Positions 1-6,822 are shown, counted from the stretch's first letter. The stretch is 7,202 nt of DNA from Chloroflexota bacterium (GCA_021828635.1 JAJZEJ010000582.1:3242-10443), one strand, 5' to 3'. A program made the numbers and translations. Notes: generated by a model not told the origin, from the letters alone.

Positions 1-262
1 CGATATAGGCGCGTGTGTGATATACAGCCAGTTCATCTTCGCTAGCAGGCCGTGCGGGAATTAGTACCATCTGCTCAGTTAGTCCTGAACCGGTGAGAAA
101 TTCTTGTATTCGTTGTATTATAAAAGATGAAGATGGATGAGGCTCTGGTGAGACGCGGAAGGAACCAGTGCGGGTTTTTACCGTGTCCTCAACGCCGGTG
201 TCATGACCCAGAAAACGGGTATCGAAAACCAAGCCAGTGGAATGTGTGTAATGCACAGGCAT
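1..262 (-). CDS. Histone deacetylase family (class II-like / acetylpolyamine amidohydrolase), N-terminal part, cut by left edge
   Basis: The minus strand is open from an ATG at 262 to the window edge and gives 87 residues. The N-terminus reads TGLVFDTRFLGHDTG (residues 9-23). This matches the TGxVxxxxxxxHDTG opening of bacterial class II histone-deacetylase-like amidohydrolases. It is followed by PEPHPSSSFIIQRI (39-52), SGL (59-61) and IPARPASEDELAVYHTRAYI (68-87), equivalent to the family pattern PRPATEEELLxxHTxxYI. Known members are Zn-dependent cytosolic enzymes that remove acetyl groups from acetyl-lysine or acetylpolyamines. The metal-binding His/Asp residues lie beyond the edge, so activity and substrate cannot be judged. 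I chose ATG 262 because AGAAAGGA lies 11 bases upstream and because the family motif begins soon after it; an in-frame ATG at 292 is possible. The gene is divergent from the Lrp/AsnC gene. The family call is strong; the subclass is inferred. Confidence 0.82.
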   Translation of the reverse strand, partial: MPVHYTHSTGLVFDTRFLGHDTGVEDTVKTRTGSFRVSPEPHPSSSFIIQRIQEFLTGSGLTEQMVLIPARPASEDELAVYHTRAYI

Positions 263-325
263 GCCAGTACATATCCTTTCTGCTAACGACATGCTTCTAT
301 CATACACTATAGGTTGCAGAGCTGC

Positions 326-345
326 CATCGATTGTCTTAACGATG
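326..345. promoter_or_regulatory. Imperfect inverted repeat between divergent genes, possible Lrp/AsnC operator
   Basis: CATCG (326-330) and CGATG (341-345) are perfect inverted arms around an AT-rich centre, with one further matching pair inside. Lrp/AsnC proteins bind loosely palindromic sites of about this kind and often control their own gene and a divergent neighbour. That makes this dyad, 25 bp before the regulator start, a reasonable operator candidate. The rest of the 107-bp gap shows no clear sigma70 promoter for the regulator. On the minus strand, TATAGT at 312-307 could serve as a -10 box for the deacetylase gene, but its -35 box is poor. Function is inferred from position only. 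Confidence 0.3.
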
Positions 346-369
346 AGCAAGTGATACGATAGGAACGTT

Positions 370-900
370 ATGGACCAGCATACGAACAAGAACCAGGTAG
401 ACGAGATTGATCAACGCATCATCGCGGCACTACAGTTGGATGGGCGACGGCCCTTTACCAAGATAGCAGCTGACCTGGGCATCTCCGAGGCGAGTGTGCG
501 ACAGCGTGTGGCTCATCTGACGAATACGCAGGTGATCCAGATCGTCGCCGTCACCAACCCCATTAAGCTAGGTTTTTCGCTTGCCAGTATGATCGGTATT
601 CATGTAAGTGGAGACCGGCTACTGGAGGCGGCTCAGGAGATTGCCACTTTTGATGAAGTAATCTACCTGATTCTCTGCACTGGTAGCTTTGATATCCTCG
701 CGGAGGTGGTGTGCCGCGATAATGACCACTTTTTTAGTTTTCTGACTGAGAAGCTGTATAAAGTGCAAGGGGTACGGGAAGCCGAAACATTTATGTATTT
801 GCGGGTATATAAGCAAAATGATTGGGCTTTTCTATCGCAGGCTCGCCTCTCTCCCTCACCGCCTCCCGTGCATCCATCGTCATCAACGAGAGAAGAGTAA
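370..900 (+). CDS. Lrp/AsnC family transcriptional regulator
   Basis: This is a 176-residue DNA-binding protein of the feast/famine family, usually about 150 residues. The N-terminal winged HTH (about 10-60) includes DEIDQRIIAALQLDGR and the helix-turn-helix FTKIAADLGISEASVRQRV (29-47). The RAM effector/oligomerisation domain spans about 68-148, with the typical LCTGSFDILAEVV (102-114) and ETFMYLRVYKQNDW (139-152). The extra length is a Ser/Pro-rich tail (about 158-176) outside the fold. AGGA at 361-364 lies 5 bases before the ATG and fixes the start. Such proteins act as dimers or octamers, sense amino acids or related metabolites, and often regulate a divergent neighbour, here the deacetylase gene. 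The homoserine dehydrogenase further downstream makes an amino-acid ligand plausible but unproven. The family call is firm; ligand and targets are unknown. Confidence 0.93.
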   Translation: MDQHTNKNQVDEIDQRIIAALQLDGRRPFTKIAADLGISEASVRQRVAHLTNTQVIQIVAVTNPIKLGFSLASMIGIHVSGDRLLEAAQEIATFDEVIYLILCTGSFDILAEVVCRDNDHFFSFLTEKLYKVQGVREAETFMYLRVYKQNDWAFLSQARLSPSPPPVHPSSSTREE

Positions 901-967
901 CGCAAGTGTTCACCTGAACGTGAAAGAACTGATGCATGCCTTTTTGTCAGGGAAATTGAGAATAGCG

Positions 968-997
968 TGTACACAATCGGATGTTCTAGTGTATAAT
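968..997 (+). promoter_or_regulatory. Sigma70-type promoter upstream of the Ser/Thr kinase gene
   Basis: A perfect TATAAT lies at 992-997. TGTACA at 968-973, four of six matches to TTGACA, sits 18 bp upstream and is part of the 8-bp palindrome GTGTACAC (967-974). Transcription would start near 1003-1004, leaving a leader of about 165 bases before the kinase ATG at 1170. The -10 box is convincing; the -35 box is moderate. Confidence 0.5.
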
Positions 998-998
998 G

Positions 999-1033
999 CG
1001 TATGCAGGTCAGGCACACAAGAACCTGCATGTG
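999..1033 (+). promoter_or_regulatory. Inverted repeat at the predicted kinase transcription start: operator or 5' leader hairpin
   Basis: ATGCAGGT (1002-1009) and ACCTGCAT (1023-1030) are perfect 8-bp inverted arms around a 13-base loop. In RNA the stem could extend outward by two G-U wobbles and one C-G pair (999-1001 with 1031-1033). The arm centres are 21 bp apart, two helical turns, so a dimeric repressor could contact both on one face just downstream of TATAAT. No T-run follows, so it is not a simple terminator. Confidence 0.4.
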
Positions 1034-1108
1034 ACATAAAATTCCGCTTTGCAATACAACGTCATCAGAGCGGCAATGGATGGAACCAGCAATAAGCCAA
1101 GTATTTCC

Positions 1109-1133
1109 GCTACCATAGCAAGATGCTACCATA
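1109..1133 (+). repeat. 9-bp direct repeat GCTACCATA in the kinase leader
   Basis: GCTACCATA occurs at 1109-1117 and again at 1125-1133, start to start 16 bp. The segment between also forms a small hairpin, TAGCA (1116-1120) with TGCTA (1124-1128) and a 3-base loop. It lies 36 bases upstream of the kinase ATG, close to the ribosome-binding site AAGGAG (1154-1159). It could be a protein site or simple chance. The rest of the 269-bp gap (901-1169) holds only the promoter and dyad described separately and a short GTTCA/TGAAC dyad at 908-919. Confidence 0.3.
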
Positions 1134-1169
1134 AAGACTCTGTTCAGCAAAGTAAGGAGAAACGTCCTG

Positions 1170-2972
1170 ATGATTGAAACAACCCCGTCGGGTACGATAC
1201 TACATGGACGCTATCGCATCGAGCGAGTGCTGGGCAGTGGAGGTTTTGGACATGTCTATCTGGCGATAGACCTGGCAACAAGCCAGCAGTATGCCGTGAA
1301 AGAGTATTTAGTAACGGGTACGAGTGGTCAAGAACAGCTTACGCATGAATCAAATGTATTAGGCCAACTACACCATCCCAATCTTCCCGCCTTTCATGAT
1401 GCTTTTAATGAACGTGGTCGGTATTATGTCGTTCTGAACTATATTGAAGGAAACGACTTGACCGATCTTGTGCGTCTTGCCCGCCAACATAATGAGGCTA
1501 TCCCGATTGCCCGCATTATGGATTGGTTATTGGGCATTTGCGACGCCGTAACCTTTTTGCATAGTCAGCACCCACAGGTTATTCACCGCGACATTAAGCC
1601 AGACAATATTCGCATTACCTCTGATGGAACGGCGGTACTGGTCGATCTTGGGAATGCGAAAGCTGCCGCCGATGGGGCGCGTACACTCTTTTTTATTCGC
1701 CATCAAGGGACTCCTGGCTATGCTCCCCTTGAACAGTATCCGGGCGGAAGTGGCACAGATGCTCGCTCCGATGTGTATGCCCTGGGAGGAACACTTTATT
1801 TTGCTTTGACGGCACATGAGCCGCCCAGTGTCTCTACACGCCAGGCTGTGCAGGCAGGCCAGCCCGATCTGCCCTCGCTGCAACAGCAACTGGCGAATAA
1901 TCCGCCAGAGGATAGTGCGAATGCCGTTCGTGCCTTTCGACTTGGCGTGACGAAGCCGGGTAAACCAGCACCACGCTATTCCAGGCATCTGGCACAGCTA
2001 GGGACGCTGGCACCGGAAGTACTTGAGCGTCTCAATATAGTTATTCAGAGGTCGATGGCGATGAAACCAAGAGAGCGTTATCAATCCGTTGCTGAATTTG
2101 CCTCTGATCTGCGCATCGTGCGAGATGCATTACCAATGACGACGACTACAGGCGTAGCCCATATGCCTGATACGCATAGTACGCAACCTGATCTGCCTAT
2201 GTTGTATGAAACGCTTCAAGCTGCAAAAGAGCGAGCAGAGACTGAGAATGCTGGCTCCGGTGTGACATCCGGTACCGCGGGAAATGTTCCAAGTAGACAA
2301 GGACAGCAAGTATCCTATAGTATGTTCTGTCCACGTTGTAATACGCCTCTGACACCACAAGCAACATTTTGTCCGCGCTGTGGAGCCTCGCTCACCGCAC
2401 CTTCGCCTTCACCGCAAAATAGCCAGGGAGCGAGCGTCTCTGCTGGGGTTGAGAATCAGGTAGCTCATATGCAGATGCAGGCAAAAGGCGATATTTCCTC
2501 TGAACAGACATTGATTATTGCGCCAAAGAAGTTAGGAGGGTCGGCACCATTCTCCGCTCCACAAGGGCAGCAAGCAGATCAACATAGAAGTGCTTCTGTG
2601 TCTCCCATGCCACCGAGAAGCATGCCAATCGGTACACCAAACGCTTCTGCCACGCCTGTGCGTGGTGTGCAGGGATACCCATCTAACGGCATAACTCCCC
2701 AGCGCCAGATATCACAAACTGGTGTAGATAGGTCTGATGCCAATACACCTGGCACGAAGATAGATATGCGGTTATTGTTTATCATGGCGGTAGTTGTGGC
2801 TATTTTACTCATCATTATGATCCTCTTGCTTTCACAGATGCATCATGGTGGTACCGGTTTGATTGATAATTTTAGGGTTTTGAGCAACCAGCTACAAAGA
2901 GGGTTCCATGAGCGAAGTTTCTCTCGCCGCGCTCTTACCACCAGTTCGTATTCTACTGCTCGGCTTCGGTAA
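1170..2972 (+). CDS. Membrane-anchored Ser/Thr protein kinase with double zinc ribbon
   Basis: This is a 600-residue Hanks-type kinase. The kinase domain covers about 15-317: Gly loop GSGGFG (22-27), ATP lysine K44 in YAVKEY, candidate helix-C glutamate E60, catalytic loop HRDIKPDN (139-146), metal-binding D159 in DLG rather than DFG, activation segment GTPGYAPLEQ (180-189), D201 in SDVYALG, and R303 near the end. All catalytic residues are present, so it should be active. About 40 residues more than usual separate PPS (218-220) from the closing helices. A Cys4 zinc ribbon follows, CPRC at 387-390 and 401-404, inside a Pro/Ser/Gln-rich linker, then one transmembrane helix at about 535-554. 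The kinase is cytoplasmic with a short outer tail. AAGGAG (1154-1159) lies 10 bases before the ATG. The last 65 bases overlap the homoserine dehydrogenase gene in another frame, so the final 22 residues may be a frameshift product. Substrates are unknown. Confidence 0.93.
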   Translation: MIETTPSGTILHGRYRIERVLGSGGFGHVYLAIDLATSQQYAVKEYLVTGTSGQEQLTHESNVLGQLHHPNLPAFHDAFNERGRYYVVLNYIEGNDLTDLVRLARQHNEAIPIARIMDWLLGICDAVTFLHSQHPQVIHRDIKPDNIRITSDGTAVLVDLGNAKAAADGARTLFFIRHQGTPGYAPLEQYPGGSGTDARSDVYALGGTLYFALTAHEPPSVSTRQAVQAGQPDLPSLQQQLANNPPEDSANAVRAFRLGVTKPGKPAPRYSRHLAQLGTLAPEVLERLNIVIQRSMAMKPRERYQSVAEFASDLRIVRDALPMTTTTGVAHMPDTHSTQPDLPMLYETLQAAKERAETENAGSGVTSGTAGNVPSRQGQQVSYSMFCPRCNTPLTPQATFCPRCGASLTAPSPSPQNSQGASVSAGVENQVAHMQMQAKGDISSEQTLIIAPKKLGGSAPFSAPQGQQADQHRSASVSPMPPRSMPIGTPNASATPVRGVQGYPSNGITPQRQISQTGVDRSDANTPGTKIDMRLLFIMAVVVAILLIIMILLLSQMHHGGTGLIDNFRVLSNQLQRGFHERSFSRRALTTSSYSTARLR

Positions 2973-3987
2973 TGTCGCACAGTCTCTGCTTTCGCTGCTA
3001 GCGGCACGCAGTGAGTGGTTGGGGCGAGAATTGGGTATACGCCCTCTGATTAGCGGCATTGGAACGCGCAACCAGGGTTTTTATGTCCATCCTACCGGCA
3101 TTGCCGCTACTATGCTGGCTGAGATAGCAGACCCGGCGCAGTTTTTCCGCACTCAATCACATCAAGTCAATGATGCTCAAACCTTCATACAGATGGGGCG
3201 TGTCGCGCAAGCAACGTTATTGATAGAACTCACTGATTTACATCCCCAGGATGGGCAACCTGCCCTGAGTCATATTCGCTTCGCTTTGCAAAGTGGTCTG
3301 CATGTGATTACCGCCAACAAAGGTCCGGTTGCTTATGGACAGATTGAGTTAGAGGCATTAGCACGTCGGCATGGCGTTCAGTTTCGTTTCGAGGCTACCG
3401 TCATGGATGGTCTGCCACTCATCAACCTGGCACAGTTTACTTTGCAAGCAGTGCAAATCATCTCATTTCGGGCTTTGCTCAATACAACCAGCACGCTCGT
3501 GTTGAGTATGATCGAGCAGGGCTATACGCGCGATGAAGCTATTCGCAATGCCCAACAGCTTGGCGTCGCGGAGGCCGATCCCTGGTACGATCTAGACGGC
3601 TGGGATGCCGCTATGAAAACGACAATTCTGGCTAATAACCTGCTTGAAGGCCATATTACCCCTATGATGGTCAAACGCGAGGGGTTGCGCAATCTGCCAA
3701 ACGAGGATATCTTTGCCGCCGCGTTAGCCGGAGCATCGCTGCGTCTAGTCAGTCGGGCCTCGCGCAAACAGGGCATTGTTATCGCAGAGGTGAAGCCGGA
3801 ACGTATCGAAGCTGAAGATGTGTTATACACAGCAAAAACAGGACGCAGTACCCCAAGTATCATCTCTCTTGAAACCGAAGCGATGGGTACCATAACGCTC
3901 ATCGAACACGAGTCACTGGTCAACCAGACTGCGTATGGTGTACTCAGTGACCTGATTACCATTGTGCGTCAACGGCACGCCCACTAA
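2908..3987 (+). CDS. hom: Homoserine dehydrogenase, short form without ACT domain
   Basis: This 359-residue NAD(P)-dependent enzyme reduces aspartate semialdehyde to homoserine, the branch to threonine and methionine, in the cytosol. The Rossmann motif LLGFGNVAQSL is at 17-27, followed by ELTDLHPQDGQPALSHIRFAL (in 107-127), VITANKGPVAYG (133-144) and EATVMDGLPLINL (162-174). In the catalytic stretch from AEADPWYDLDG through DAAMK (221-237), E222, D233 and K237 have the spacing of yeast E208, D219 and K223. The protein ends after VLSDLITIV (345-353), so it lacks the C-terminal ACT domain that gives threonine feedback in longer enzymes. The usual NGTTN/S stretch reads NTTST (192-196), an unusual change. 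AGAGGG (2898-2903) lies 4 bases before the ATG. The gene starts inside the kinase gene and has no promoter of its own that I can see, so it is probably co-transcribed and translationally coupled. A homoserine-dehydrogenase-like enzyme with another substrate is the main alternative. Confidence 0.9.
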   Translation: MSEVSLAALLPPVRILLLGFGNVAQSLLSLLAARSEWLGRELGIRPLISGIGTRNQGFYVHPTGIAATMLAEIADPAQFFRTQSHQVNDAQTFIQMGRVAQATLLIELTDLHPQDGQPALSHIRFALQSGLHVITANKGPVAYGQIELEALARRHGVQFRFEATVMDGLPLINLAQFTLQAVQIISFRALLNTTSTLVLSMIEQGYTRDEAIRNAQQLGVAEADPWYDLDGWDAAMKTTILANNLLEGHITPMMVKREGLRNLPNEDIFAAALAGASLRLVSRASRKQGIVIAEVKPERIEAEDVLYTAKTGRSTPSIISLETEAMGTITLIEHESLVNQTAYGVLSDLITIVRQRHAH

Positions 3988-4071
3988 TCCTTGATTGGCT
4001 TTTAGCCGCCGCTTGTCTCGTGTGAAGCGCCAACACAATGCTTCCCGTCTTATATTTAAGCCTCTCAAAAG

Positions 4072-4093
4072 GTGTTTTATCCTTGCTTTTTTT
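4072..4093 (+). terminator. Weak candidate terminator after homoserine dehydrogenase
   Basis: AAGG and CCTT form a short stem around a T-rich loop, and a run of seven T follows at 4087-4093. The stem is only 4 bp, so this is a poor intrinsic terminator. A second hairpin, GAAGC/GCTTC near 4023-4043, lacks a T-run. A transcription stop is expected here because the exporter has its own strong promoter immediately downstream. Confidence 0.25.
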
Positions 4094-4099
4094 ACACTA

Positions 4100-4119
4100 T
4101 AACGTTGACGTAAACGATA
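4100..4119. promoter_or_regulatory. Palindromic operator candidate over the exporter -35 box
   Basis: CGTTGACGTAAACG (4103-4116) matches its own reverse complement at 12 of 14 positions, centred on ACGT (4108-4111). Extended to 4100-4119 the match is 16 of 20. It covers the TTGACG -35 box completely, the position where a repressor would block RNA polymerase. TetR- and LacI-type repressors of efflux and metabolic genes use palindromes of this size. No repressor gene is adjacent in the window, so the cognate protein is unknown. Confidence 0.5.
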
Positions 4120-4133
4120 AAGTTTGCTATACT
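4105..4133 (+). promoter_or_regulatory. Strong extended -10 sigma70-type promoter for the MFS exporter
   Basis: The -35 box TTGACG (4105-4110) matches five of six consensus bases. A 17-bp spacer leads to the -10 box TATACT (4128-4133), also five of six, preceded by TGC (4125-4127), an extended -10 element. Transcription would start near 4140, giving a leader of about 45 bases with the Shine-Dalgarno AGGAGG (4175-4180) 5 bases before the GTG start. This is the best promoter in the window. Confidence 0.75.
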
Positions 4134-4185
4134 GTAGGCAGTGGTGGCAAGAGTTTTTCTGCGCTATGGTAGTTAGGAGGAGCCT

Positions 4186-5994
4186 GTGCAAGACAAGGCA
4201 AAGACTATCACACCCCAAAATGGGCAAGCCTTGCGAAGTCGTGGAAATGAAGAATTAGGACCGAATTACAAATGGATTGCGCTCTCCAATACCACATTGG
4301 GTGTTCTGATGGCGACAATCAACTCTAGCATTGTGTTGATCTCGCTACCCGCCATCTTCAACGGTATTGGCATCAATCCCCTCGCTCCTGGAGAGACAAA
4401 TTACTTCTTGTGGCTGCTGCTAGGCTATATGGTTGTCACTGCTACGCTGCTCGTCACTTTTGGGCGTATCTCAGATATGTTTGGCCGCGTCAAGCTCTAT
4501 AATCTGGGCTTTGCGATATTCACTCTTGGGAGCATTCTGCTCTTCATCACACCTGGCAGAGGCAATACGGCGGCACTAGAGTTGATCATTTTCCGTCTGG
4601 TGCAAGGCGTTGGTGGTGGTTTCCTTTTTGCTAACAGTACAGCCATTCTCACCGATGCCTTCCCTGTGTCACAACGTGGTATGGCGATGGGTATCAACCA
4701 GATCGCGGCTATTCTAGGGTCGATTATCGGTCTGATTCTAGGTGGAGTGCTTTCGGTAATTAACTGGCGTATGGTCTTTCTGGTTAGTGTACCATTCGGC
4801 CTTTTCGGCACCGTCTGGGCCTACTTGAAATTGCGTGAGACCGCGACGATTCGTGGGCATCAGAAGATTGATTGGGCCGGTAATATCACCTTTGCGCTTG
4901 GTTTGACCATCTTGTTGATTGGTGTCACCTATGGTATTGAGCCGTATGCCGGTTCACCGATGGGCTGGACGAGTCCGTTTGTGATTATCACTCTGGTACT
5001 TGGCGTGCTACTCCTGGCGGCTTTTGTGTGGATTGAGTTGCACGTCAGCGATCCGATGTTCCAGTTGGAGTTGTTTAAAATTCGCATGTTCACGGCTGGC
5101 AACATTAGTGGTTTCCTGTCCAGTACCGTGCGTGGTGGTCTGCAATTTATGTTGATTATCTGGCTGCAAGGTATCTGGCTCCCTCTACACGGTTATAGCT
5201 TTGAGCAAACACCGTTATGGGCTGGTATCTACATGCTTCCATTACTGATCGGCTTCATTGTGATGGGACCATTGAGTGGCTGGCTCTCAGATCGTTTCGG
5301 TGCGCGTGCATTCTCGACATTGGGTATGGCAATTCAGGCAGTTGCTTTCTTCTTGTTGACCTTCCTGCCTGCCAACTTCAACTATGTCTGGTTTGCTCTT
5401 CTGCTCCTGATATTGGGTATTGGACAAGGTATGTTTGCCGCTCCAAACACGACGGCGATCATGAATAGCGTTCCCCCGCAGCAACGTGGAGCCGCTTCAG
5501 GTATGCGTGCGACCTTCCAGAATGTGGCTTCGGTGCTGAGCATCAGTGTTTTCTTTAGTATCATTACTATCGGGTTAGCCGTGGCCTTGCCAGTGGCGCT
5601 TTCTAGTGGCCTGATTATGGCTGGTGTACCAGGGGGTATAGCGCATCAGATCGGCAATCTACCTCCAACGGCGGCCCTTTTCGCGGCCTTCCTGGGCTAT
5701 AACCCGATGAAGACGCTGCTGCCCACTTCGGTCTTGCATGGTCTGCCAACAACACAACAAGCGAACCTGCTTGGCAAGAGCTTTTTCCCTAATCTGATTG
5801 CGTCGCCGTTCATGGTTGGCCTGCATGCCGTCTTCTACCTTTCAGTGGTACTCTGTCTGATCGCGGCTGGCGCTTCGCTGCTACGCGGCAAACGCTACAT
5901 TTATGATACAGAGTCTGGTCGGCTAGAGGTGCAGTCAGCTAGCATTAACAATCAGGTTGTTGCCGAAACAGAAGAGAAAGCCTCGCCCCACTAA
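4186..5994 (+). CDS. MFS exporter, DHA2 (14-helix drug:H+ antiporter) family
   Basis: This 602-residue inner-membrane protein is expected to export a drug or small molecule using the proton gradient. The long hydrophobic segments fit about 14 helices, from about 32-57 to 545-565. Motif A in loop 2-3 reads [11 protein letters not shown] (93-103), and a related copy, [14 protein letters not shown] (361-374), marks the second half. Motif B is [11 protein letters not shown] (136-146) with R137. Motif C in helix 5 is degenerate ([11 protein letters not shown], 177-187). The first helix has [13 protein letters not shown] (43-55), where DHA2 proteins usually have Asp; here it is N46. A long loop (about 475-540) before the last helix is normal for DHA2. 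Start is GTG with AGGAGG 5 bases upstream. The gene is monocistronic, has its own promoter and operator candidate, and converges with the next gene. The substrate cannot be read from sequence. Confidence 0.92.
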   Translation: MQDKAKTITPQNGQALRSRGNEELGPNYKWIALSNTTLGVLMATINSSIVLISLPAIFNGIGINPLAPGETNYFLWLLLGYMVVTATLLVTFGRISDMFGRVKLYNLGFAIFTLGSILLFITPGRGNTAALELIIFRLVQGVGGGFLFANSTAILTDAFPVSQRGMAMGINQIAAILGSIIGLILGGVLSVINWRMVFLVSVPFGLFGTVWAYLKLRETATIRGHQKIDWAGNITFALGLTILLIGVTYGIEPYAGSPMGWTSPFVIITLVLGVLLLAAFVWIELHVSDPMFQLELFKIRMFTAGNISGFLSSTVRGGLQFMLIIWLQGIWLPLHGYSFEQTPLWAGIYMLPLLIGFIVMGPLSGWLSDRFGARAFSTLGMAIQAVAFFLLTFLPANFNYVWFALLLLILGIGQGMFAAPNTTAIMNSVPPQQRGAASGMRATFQNVASVLSISVFFSIITIGLAVALPVALSSGLIMAGVPGGIAHQIGNLPPTAALFAAFLGYNPMKTLLPTSVLHGLPTTQQANLLGKSFFPNLIASPFMVGLHAVFYLSVVLCLIAAGASLLRGKRYIYDTESGRLEVQSASINNQVVAETEEKASPH

Positions 5995-6084
5995 TATTAG
6001 TAGTTTGTCAATTACGGGATAATAAGCATGACACCCACGAGGAGTGCCATGTTCATCGTATCCTTGCATACATTCTTATGTGTG
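5995..6084. other. Convergent intergenic gap with long inverted repeat
   Basis: This gap separates two convergent genes and must end both transcripts. ATGACAC (6028-6034) and GTGTCAT (6082-6088, the last four bases inside the minus-strand gene) are perfect 7-bp inverted arms 47 bases apart. They could close a large stem, but there is no compact GC stem with a T-run on either strand. I see no convincing intrinsic terminator. Confidence 0.25.
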
Positions 6085-6822
6085 TCATTTTGGTGAACGA
6101 ATATCACCTGGATGCCCTGGATAACGCGGTAGGCCGGTGGCGGGTCCCAGTTGTCCTGTCGGCACGGAGAGCCGTTCGGCTTTACGTTGGAGAACGAGTA
6201 CGATGAGATCAACTGCGGCATCTAGATCAAGAATGCCGGTACTAATGGTAATATCGTACAGTGAAGCGTCATCTGAGCGACGGCGATATTCCTCTTGCAG
6301 ATAGCGTTGCCTATCGTGGTCTTTGACCTGGATGCGGCTACGTGCTGTATTTTGATCCAGCCCCTCACGATTCATAACATAAGGAATGCGTTGTTCAAGT
6401 GGCGCAATGATACGCACATGTAGCACATCGCGCCGATTGGCTAGTACTAGCTGAGAGCCTCGTCCTACAATAACTACGTGGCCAGTTTCGGCGGCACCTT
6501 GCACTACGCGCACGAGCGCCTCGCGGTAGAGTTGCGGATTCGTTGCCATCGCCATACCGGCCTCAACATAGCCAATAGGGGCGGCAAGTGGCATACTGGC
6601 GAGGATACGCGAGGTCAAGCTTTCCACACGCTCATCATGGGCATCTGCCTCTTCTTCTGTAATACCCAATTCATGAGCGATGCGCACCACAACTTCATGA
6701 TCGACCAGTCGCCATTCCAGGCGTTCCGCGAGTCTGCGGGCAATCTCACCACCACCACTGCCATATTCACGCGAGATGGTGATGGCACGCATTTGATCGA
6801 TGATATTACGGTCTACATTCAT
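6085..6822 (-). CDS. Cytidylate-kinase-like family protein (P-loop NMP kinase fold)
   Basis: This is 245 residues from the chosen start. Near the N-terminus ITISREYGSGGGEIARRLAERL (split as 14-23 and 24-35) is the P-loop region of the cytidylate-kinase-like family, with GSGG at 21-24. VDHEVV (40-45), GRGSQLVL (120-127), LHVRIIAP (134-141) and YDITISTGILDLDAAVDLIV (189-208) follow the family order. Known members resemble CMP kinase, which moves phosphate from ATP to CMP, but most lack a proven substrate. The Pro/Gly-rich tail after about 218 is outside the fold. The ribosome-binding site GAGGAG (6836-6831) is 8 bases from ATG 6822 but only 2 from an in-frame ATG at 6828, so I prefer 6822; the longer form has 247 residues. 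The gene is convergent with the exporter and has its own promoter. Fold call firm, reaction uncertain. Confidence 0.88.
   Translation of the reverse strand: MNVDRNIIDQMRAITISREYGSGGGEIARRLAERLEWRLVDHEVVVRIAHELGITEEEADAHDERVESLTSRILASMPLAAPIGYVEAGMAMATNPQLYREALVRVVQGAAETGHVVIVGRGSQLVLANRRDVLHVRIIAPLEQRIPYVMNREGLDQNTARSRIQVKDHDRQRYLQEEYRRRSDDASLYDITISTGILDLDAAVDLIVLVLQRKAERLSVPTGQLGPATGLPRYPGHPGDIRSPK

Noticed and set aside
127..312. Small plus-strand open frame
   Set aside because: It is antisense to the deacetylase-family frame, which has clear family motifs; the small frame has a Cys/Arg-rich product without a recognisable fold.
332..360. TTGTCT and TACGAT with a 17-bp spacer as a promoter for the Lrp/AsnC gene
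   Set aside because: The start site would fall after the Shine-Dalgarno AGGA (361-364), so the message would lack its ribosome-binding site.
663..1039. Open frames on both strands across the end of the Lrp/AsnC gene and the following gap
   Set aside because: No ribosome-binding site, no recognisable protein pattern, and they overlap the RAM domain or the promoter region.
3522..3962. Minus-strand open frame within homoserine dehydrogenase
   Set aside because: It is a shadow of the coding strand; the plus frame carries the full catalytic motif set.
5991..6000. Perfect palindrome CTAATATTAG at the exporter stop codon
   Set aside because: Short, AT-only core, includes the TAA stop, and has no T-run or GC stem; likely chance.
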